A DNA stretch of 64,000 bases from assembly GCF_016863035.1 (NCBI RefSeq), contig NZ_BOOC01000027.1, positions 124,001 through 188,000 of the forward strand, in the 5' to 3' direction. This document shows, in pieces, positions 58,910-64,000 of the stretch. The stretch comes from Microbispora corallina (GTDB lineage: Bacteria > Actinomycetota > Actinomycetes > Streptosporangiales > Streptosporangiaceae). Made by a program: the position numbers and the translations under genes. Every line of letters starts with the position of its first letter. The first letter of the stretch is position 1. The notes beneath the pieces were generated by a model. It was not told the origin of the DNA, did not search any database, and was given only the letters and a program-made list of their open reading frames with translations.

Positions 58910-59562
58910 TTGGCGGCGACCCCCTTCTTGGCGGCGGTGCGGAGGAGGACAAGGCTGCCGTTGGCGCCGGGAATCGCACCCTTGATCAGGATGAGGTTCT
59001 TCTCGACGTCGACGGAGTGGACCTTGAGGCTCTGGACCGTGGTGCGGACGTTGCCCATGCGGCCCGCCATGCGCAGGCCCTTGAAGACGCGTCCAGGGGT
59101 GGCGCAGCCGCCGATGGAGCCGGGCGAGCGGTGCTTGCGCTGGGTACCGTGCGAAGCGCCCAGACCACGGAAGTTGTGGCGCTTCATGACACCCGCGAAG
59201 CCCTTGCCCTTGCTCTTGCCGGTGACGTCCACGTACTGCCCGGCCTCGAAGGCGTCGGCCAGGATCTCCTGGCCCAGGGTGTACTCGGAGGCGTCGTCGG
59301 TGCGGACCTCGGCGAAGTAACGGCGCGGGGTGATGTCGTGCTTGCGCAGGTAGTCACCCAGGGGCTTGTTGACCTTGCGCGGGTCAACCTGGCCGAACCC
59401 GATCTGCACGGCCGAGTAGCCGTCCTTCTCGGAGGTGCGGACCCGGGTCACCACGCACGGACCGGCCTCGACCACGGTGACCGGGACCACCCGGTTCGCC
59501 TCGTCGAAGACCTGGGTCATGCCGAGCTTCTTGCCCAGGACGCCCTTGATCTGCTTAGCCAT
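58906..59562 (-). CDS. rplC: 50S ribosomal protein L3
   Basis: L3 binds near the peptidyl-transferase centre. The 218-residue protein starts [20 protein letters not shown] and has [20 protein letters not shown] and GMRAGRMGNV-type [16 protein letters not shown]. The ATG at 59562 fits the family; the ORF upstream is not part of it. It follows rpsJ by 13 nt. Confidence 0.98.
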   Translation of the reverse strand: MAKQIKGVLGKKLGMTQVFDEANRVVPVTVVEAGPCVVTRVRTSEKDGYSAVQIGFGQVDPRKVNKPLGDYLRKHDITPRRYFAEVRTDDASEYTLGQEILADAFEAGQYVDVTGKSKGKGFAGVMKRHNFRGLGASHGTQRKHRSPGSIGGCATPGRVFKGLRMAGRMGNVRTTVQSLKVHSVDVEKNLILIKGAIPGANGSLVLLRTAAKKGVAAK

Positions 59563-59575
59563 GTCAGTGCGTTCC

Positions 59576-59884
59576 TTAGAGCTTGATCGAGATGTCGACG
59601 CCGGCCGGCAGGTCGAGACGCATGAGCGAGTCGACCGTCTTGGGCGTCGGGTCGATGATGTCAATCAGCCGCTTGTGGGTGCGCATCTCAAAGTGCTCGC
59701 GGCTGTCCTTGTACTTGTGCGGCGACCGGATCACGCAGTACACGTTCTTCTCGGTCGGCAGCGGCACCGGGCCAGCGACCTTGGCGCCGGTCCGCGTCAC
59801 CGTCTCGACGATCTTCTTGGCCGAGCTGTCGATGACCTCGTGGTCATACGCCTTAAGCCGGATGCGGATCTTCTGTCCCGCCAT
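59576..59884 (-). CDS. rpsJ: 30S ribosomal protein S10
   Basis: S10 is in the head of the small subunit and, as NusE, joins antitermination complexes. The 102-residue protein starts [19 protein letters not shown] and has [20 protein letters not shown] and [20 protein letters not shown]. The ATG at 59884 is fixed by the family length. The 229-nt region upstream holds a very large inverted repeat, so its leader or promoter is unusual. Confidence 0.98.
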   Translation of the reverse strand: MAGQKIRIRLKAYDHEVIDSSAKKIVETVTRTGAKVAGPVPLPTEKNVYCVIRSPHKYKDSREHFEMRTHKRLIDIIDPTPKTVDSLMRLDLPAGVDISIKL

Positions 59885-59950
59885 AATGGCCTCGGTGTCC
59901 TTCGCTGTCGTCCTATTAAGCTTCGTGCGGCCCATTGCCGCTTTTCGGTC

Positions 59951-60040
59951 CCGTGGACCGGCGGTTCTCCGTGATCTGGCAGTGGCTTCGGTCATACCGC
60001 GGCCGAAAGCACTGCGAGATCACGGTTTCGCCGTCCACGG
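59951..60040 (-). repeat. 90-bp imperfect inverted repeat upstream of rpsJ
   Basis: Arm 1 (59951-59991) and arm 2 (60003-60040) are inverted copies over nearly their whole length: outer CCGTGGAC/GTCCACGG, then GGCG/CGCC, CCGTGATCT/AGATCACGG (perfect), GCAGTG/CACTGC and TTCGG/CCGAA, with short mismatches between. The loop is 11 nt. It lies 67 nt upstream of the rpsJ start and 74 nt downstream of the tuf stop. Confidence 0.75.
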
Positions 60041-60068
60041 AGGAGCCGTTCCCGGCCCCGCGCGGTGC

Positions 60069-60099
60069 GGCGGTCAGGCCCTGTGCGGGCCCGACCGCC
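60069..60099 (-). terminator. tuf terminator hairpin
   Basis: GGCGGTC-GGCCC pairs with GGGCC-GACCGCC (one mismatch) around 5 nt, 15 nt after the tuf stop. It has no T-run. Confidence 0.6.
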
Positions 60100-60113
60100 G
60101 CCTCGCGGTGCTG

Positions 60114-61307
60114 CTACTTGATGATCTTGGTGACGCGACCGGCGCCGACGGTGCGGCCGCCCTCACGGATCGCGAACTTCAGACCCTCTTCCATGGCGAT
60201 CGGCTGGATGAGCTGGACGGTCATCTCGGTGTTGTCACCGGGCATGACCATCTCGGTGCCCTCCGGCAGGTTCACCACGCCCGTCACGTCAGTCGTACGG
60301 AAGTAGAACTGAGGACGGTAGTTGTTGAAGAACGGCGTGTGGCGGCCGCCCTCGTCCTTGGACAGGATGTAGACCTGCGCCTCGAACTCGGTGTGCGGGG
60401 TCGTCGTGCCCGGCTTGATGACACACTGGCCGCGCTCGACGTCCTCGCGCTTGATGCCGCGCAGGAGCAGACCGACGTTGTCGCCGGCCTGGCCCTCGTC
60501 GAGGAGCTTGCGGAACATCTCGACGCCGGTGACGGTCGTCGTGGTGCTCTTCTCCTTGATGCCGATGATGTCGACGGTCTCGTTGACCTTGACGACACCG
60601 CGCTCGATACGGCCGGTGACGACGGTGCCGCGACCGGTGATCGAGAACACGTCCTCGATCGGCATGAGGAACGGCTTGTCGGTGTCACGAACGGGCTCGG
60701 GGACGTTCTCGTCCACGGCGTTCATGAGCTCGATGATGGAGTCGCCCCACTTCTCGTCGCCCTCGAGCGCCTTGAGCGCCGAGACGCGCACGACCGGCAG
60801 GTCGTCGCCCGGGAACTCCTGGGCGGACAGCAGCTCGCGGACCTCGAGCTCGACGAGCTCCAGGATCTCCTCGTCGTCGACCATGTCGGCCTTGTTGAGG
60901 GCCACGACGATGTAGGGGACGCCGACCTGGCGGGCCAGGAGGACGTGCTCCTTCGTCTGCGGCATCGGGCCGTCGGTCGCCGCGACCACCAGGATCGCGC
61001 CGTCCATCTGCGCGGCACCGGTGATCATGTTCTTCACGTAGTCGGCGTGACCGGGGCAGTCCACGTGGGCGTAGTGGCGCTTCTCGGTCTGGTACTCGAC
61101 GTGCGCGATGGAGATGGTGATTCCGCGAGCCTTCTCCTCGGGCGCCTTGTCGATCTTGTCGAACGGGGTCGCCTCGTTGAGCTGCGGGAAACGGTCGTGA
61201 AGCACCTTGGTGATCGCCGCGGTCAGAGTGGTCTTGCCGTGGTCGATGTGCCCAATGGTGCCGATGTTCACGTGCGGCTTGTTCCGCTCGAACTTGGCCT
61301 TGGCCAC
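60114..61307 (-). CDS. tuf: Elongation factor Tu
   Basis: EF-Tu delivers aminoacyl-tRNA to the ribosome with GTP. The 397-residue protein has the G1 motif GHIDHGKT (residues 19 to 26), G3 DCPGHADY and G4 NKADM, and domains 2 and 3 through the end [19 protein letters not shown]. The sequence at kirromycin- and GE2270-type sites looks ordinary. It follows fusA by 99 nt with a hairpin between. Confidence 0.98.
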   Translation of the reverse strand: MAKAKFERNKPHVNIGTIGHIDHGKTTLTAAITKVLHDRFPQLNEATPFDKIDKAPEEKARGITISIAHVEYQTEKRHYAHVDCPGHADYVKNMITGAAQMDGAILVVAATDGPMPQTKEHVLLARQVGVPYIVVALNKADMVDDEEILELVELEVRELLSAQEFPGDDLPVVRVSALKALEGDEKWGDSIIELMNAVDENVPEPVRDTDKPFLMPIEDVFSITGRGTVVTGRIERGVVKVNETVDIIGIKEKSTTTTVTGVEMFRKLLDEGQAGDNVGLLLRGIKREDVERGQCVIKPGTTTPHTEFEAQVYILSKDEGGRHTPFFNNYRPQFYFRTTDVTGVVNLPEGTEMVMPGDNTEMTVQLIQPIAMEEGLKFAIREGGRTVGAGRVTKIIK

Positions 61308-61359
61308 TGGTCTGTCTCCTTAGAGATTCTGACTTGACTTGCGTCTTGCAACTCAGGCT

Positions 61360-61397
61360 CCGTACGGCGGGACGCCCGGGGGCGCCCCGACGTACGG
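61360..61397 (-). terminator. Hairpin between fusA and tuf
   Basis: CCGTACG (61360-61366) and CGTACGG (61391-61397) enclose GGG-CGCC / GGCG-CCC, giving 14 paired positions with symmetric 2-nt and 1-nt internal loops around CGGG. It probably sets the tuf:fusA transcript ratio. Confidence 0.55.
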
Positions 61398-61406
61398 CGA
61401 GCGGAA

Positions 61407-63506
<2,100 letters not shown>

Positions 63507-63539
63507 TTCTTCGCGTCCTTAACTCGTCGTCGGTGCTCA

Positions 63540-64000
63540 CTACCAGCGGTAGTGGGCGAAGGCCTTGTTGGACTCGGCCATCTTGTGCGTGTCCTCGCGC
63601 CGCTTGACGCTGGCGCCGAGGCCGTTGCTCGCGTCGAGCAGCTCGTTCATGAGCCGCTCGGTCATGGTCTTCTCGCGGCGCGCCCGCGCGTACTGCACGA
63701 TCCACCGCAGGGCCAGGGTGGTGCTGCGAGCGGCGCGCACCTCGACCGGCACCTGGTAGGTGGCGCCGCCGACGCGGCGGCTGCGCACCTCGAGGGTGGG
63801 CTTGACGTTGTCGAGCGCGCGCTTGAGGGTGACGACCGGGTCGTTGCCGGTCTTGTCCTTGCAGCCCTCGAGGGCGCCGTAGACGATCGACTGCGCGATG
63901 GAGCGCTTGCCGTCCAGGAGAACCTTGTTGATCAGAGCGGTGACCAGCGGCGAGTTGTGCACCGGGTCAGCGACCAGCTGGCGGCGGCCAGGGGAACCCT
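63540..64000 (-). CDS. rpsG: 30S ribosomal protein S7, 5' end cut by the window
   Basis: S7 starts head assembly of the small subunit. About 152 residues are visible; the first few codons (MPRK in the family) lie beyond position 64000. The frame continues to the edge as [18 protein letters not shown], so a GTG at 63962 is internal. Typical segments are [34 protein letters not shown] and the end [13 protein letters not shown]. It is the first visible gene of the str group; rpsL should lie just outside. Confidence 0.97.
   Translation of the reverse strand, partial: GSPGRRQLVADPVHNSPLVTALINKVLLDGKRSIAQSIVYGALEGCKDKTGNDPVVTLKRALDNVKPTLEVRSRRVGGATYQVPVEVRAARSTTLALRWIVQYARARREKTMTERLMNELLDASNGLGASVKRREDTHKMAESNKAFAHYRW

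Noticed and set aside
60114..61307. EF-Tu as an elfamycin- or GE2270-resistant copy
   Set aside because: As far as I can compare from memory, the glycines and contact residues around the GE2270 and kirromycin sites are the ordinary ones.

Overview
The window is a piece of core chromosome from a very GC-rich actinomycete. GTG and TTG starts are common, genes overlap by 1 to 4 nt, and the neighbourhoods are classic actinobacterial ones: guaB3-guaB / DUF5319 / rsdA-sigD / groES-groEL1, then tsaD-rimI-tsaB / tsaE-hydrolase-alr-nnr-acpS-coaA, then glmM-rpsI-rplM, then the whole alpha, spc, S10 and str ribosomal clusters. The amount of secreted and membrane protein, the CIRCE box and the His-tailed GroEL1 fit Streptosporangiales or a near relative. 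That placement is inference from gene content and memory, not from a search.

Layout. 1-3009: two secreted beta-propeller proteins on the plus strand, the first cut by the window edge. 3044-6174: glpD and nagA, divergent around a shared spacer. 6245-8916: guaB3 and guaB (GMP synthesis). 8917-9419: a 0.5 kb gene-poor, relatively AT-rich spacer with several inverted repeats. 9420-11731: a TrmB/LuxR-type regulator, a DUF5319 protein, and sigD with a very short rsdA-like partner. 12048-14051: groES-groEL under a CIRCE operator. 14282-16451: a methyltransferase and a coiled-coil protein. 16464-24972: the t6A genes tsaD, rimI, tsaB and tsaE, with a class F sortase and a possible substrate inserted among them, followed by a hydrolase, alr, nnr and acpS. 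25102-30520: coaA, a DUF389 membrane protein and a four-gene ABC export module. 30571-31356: a degraded remnant and an orphan small gene. 31444-33795: glmM-rpsI-rplM. 34076-40625: a CAP-domain protein and two paralogous single-pass membrane proteins, one with about 1,170 residues of Pro-rich low-complexity sequence. 40615-64000: truA, then the ribosomal, secY-adk-map, infA, tuf and fusA cluster, all on the minus strand, ending inside rpsG.

How it works together. Most of the window is growth machinery: translation (34 ribosomal protein, initiation and elongation factor genes, TruA and the t6A enzymes), protein export (SecY), folding (GroES/EL), transcription (RpoA, SigD), and precursors for nucleotides (GuaB, Adk), cell wall (GlmM, Alr, NagA) and cofactors (CoaA, AcpS, NAD(P)HX repair). 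The less conserved inserts are mostly envelope proteins: beta-propeller proteins, sortase, CAP protein, ABC exporter, the giant Pro-rich protein, and a small aromatic-rich secreted protein between map and infA.

The most unusual signals are the giant Pro-rich protein and its neighbour paralog, a roughly 90-bp imperfect inverted repeat upstream of rpsJ, stem-loops in nearly every gap of the ribosomal cluster, a 71-residue soluble rsdA, and the hairpin plus AT-rich spacer upstream of guaB. I saw no tRNA or rRNA gene, insertion sequence, prophage or CRISPR array.
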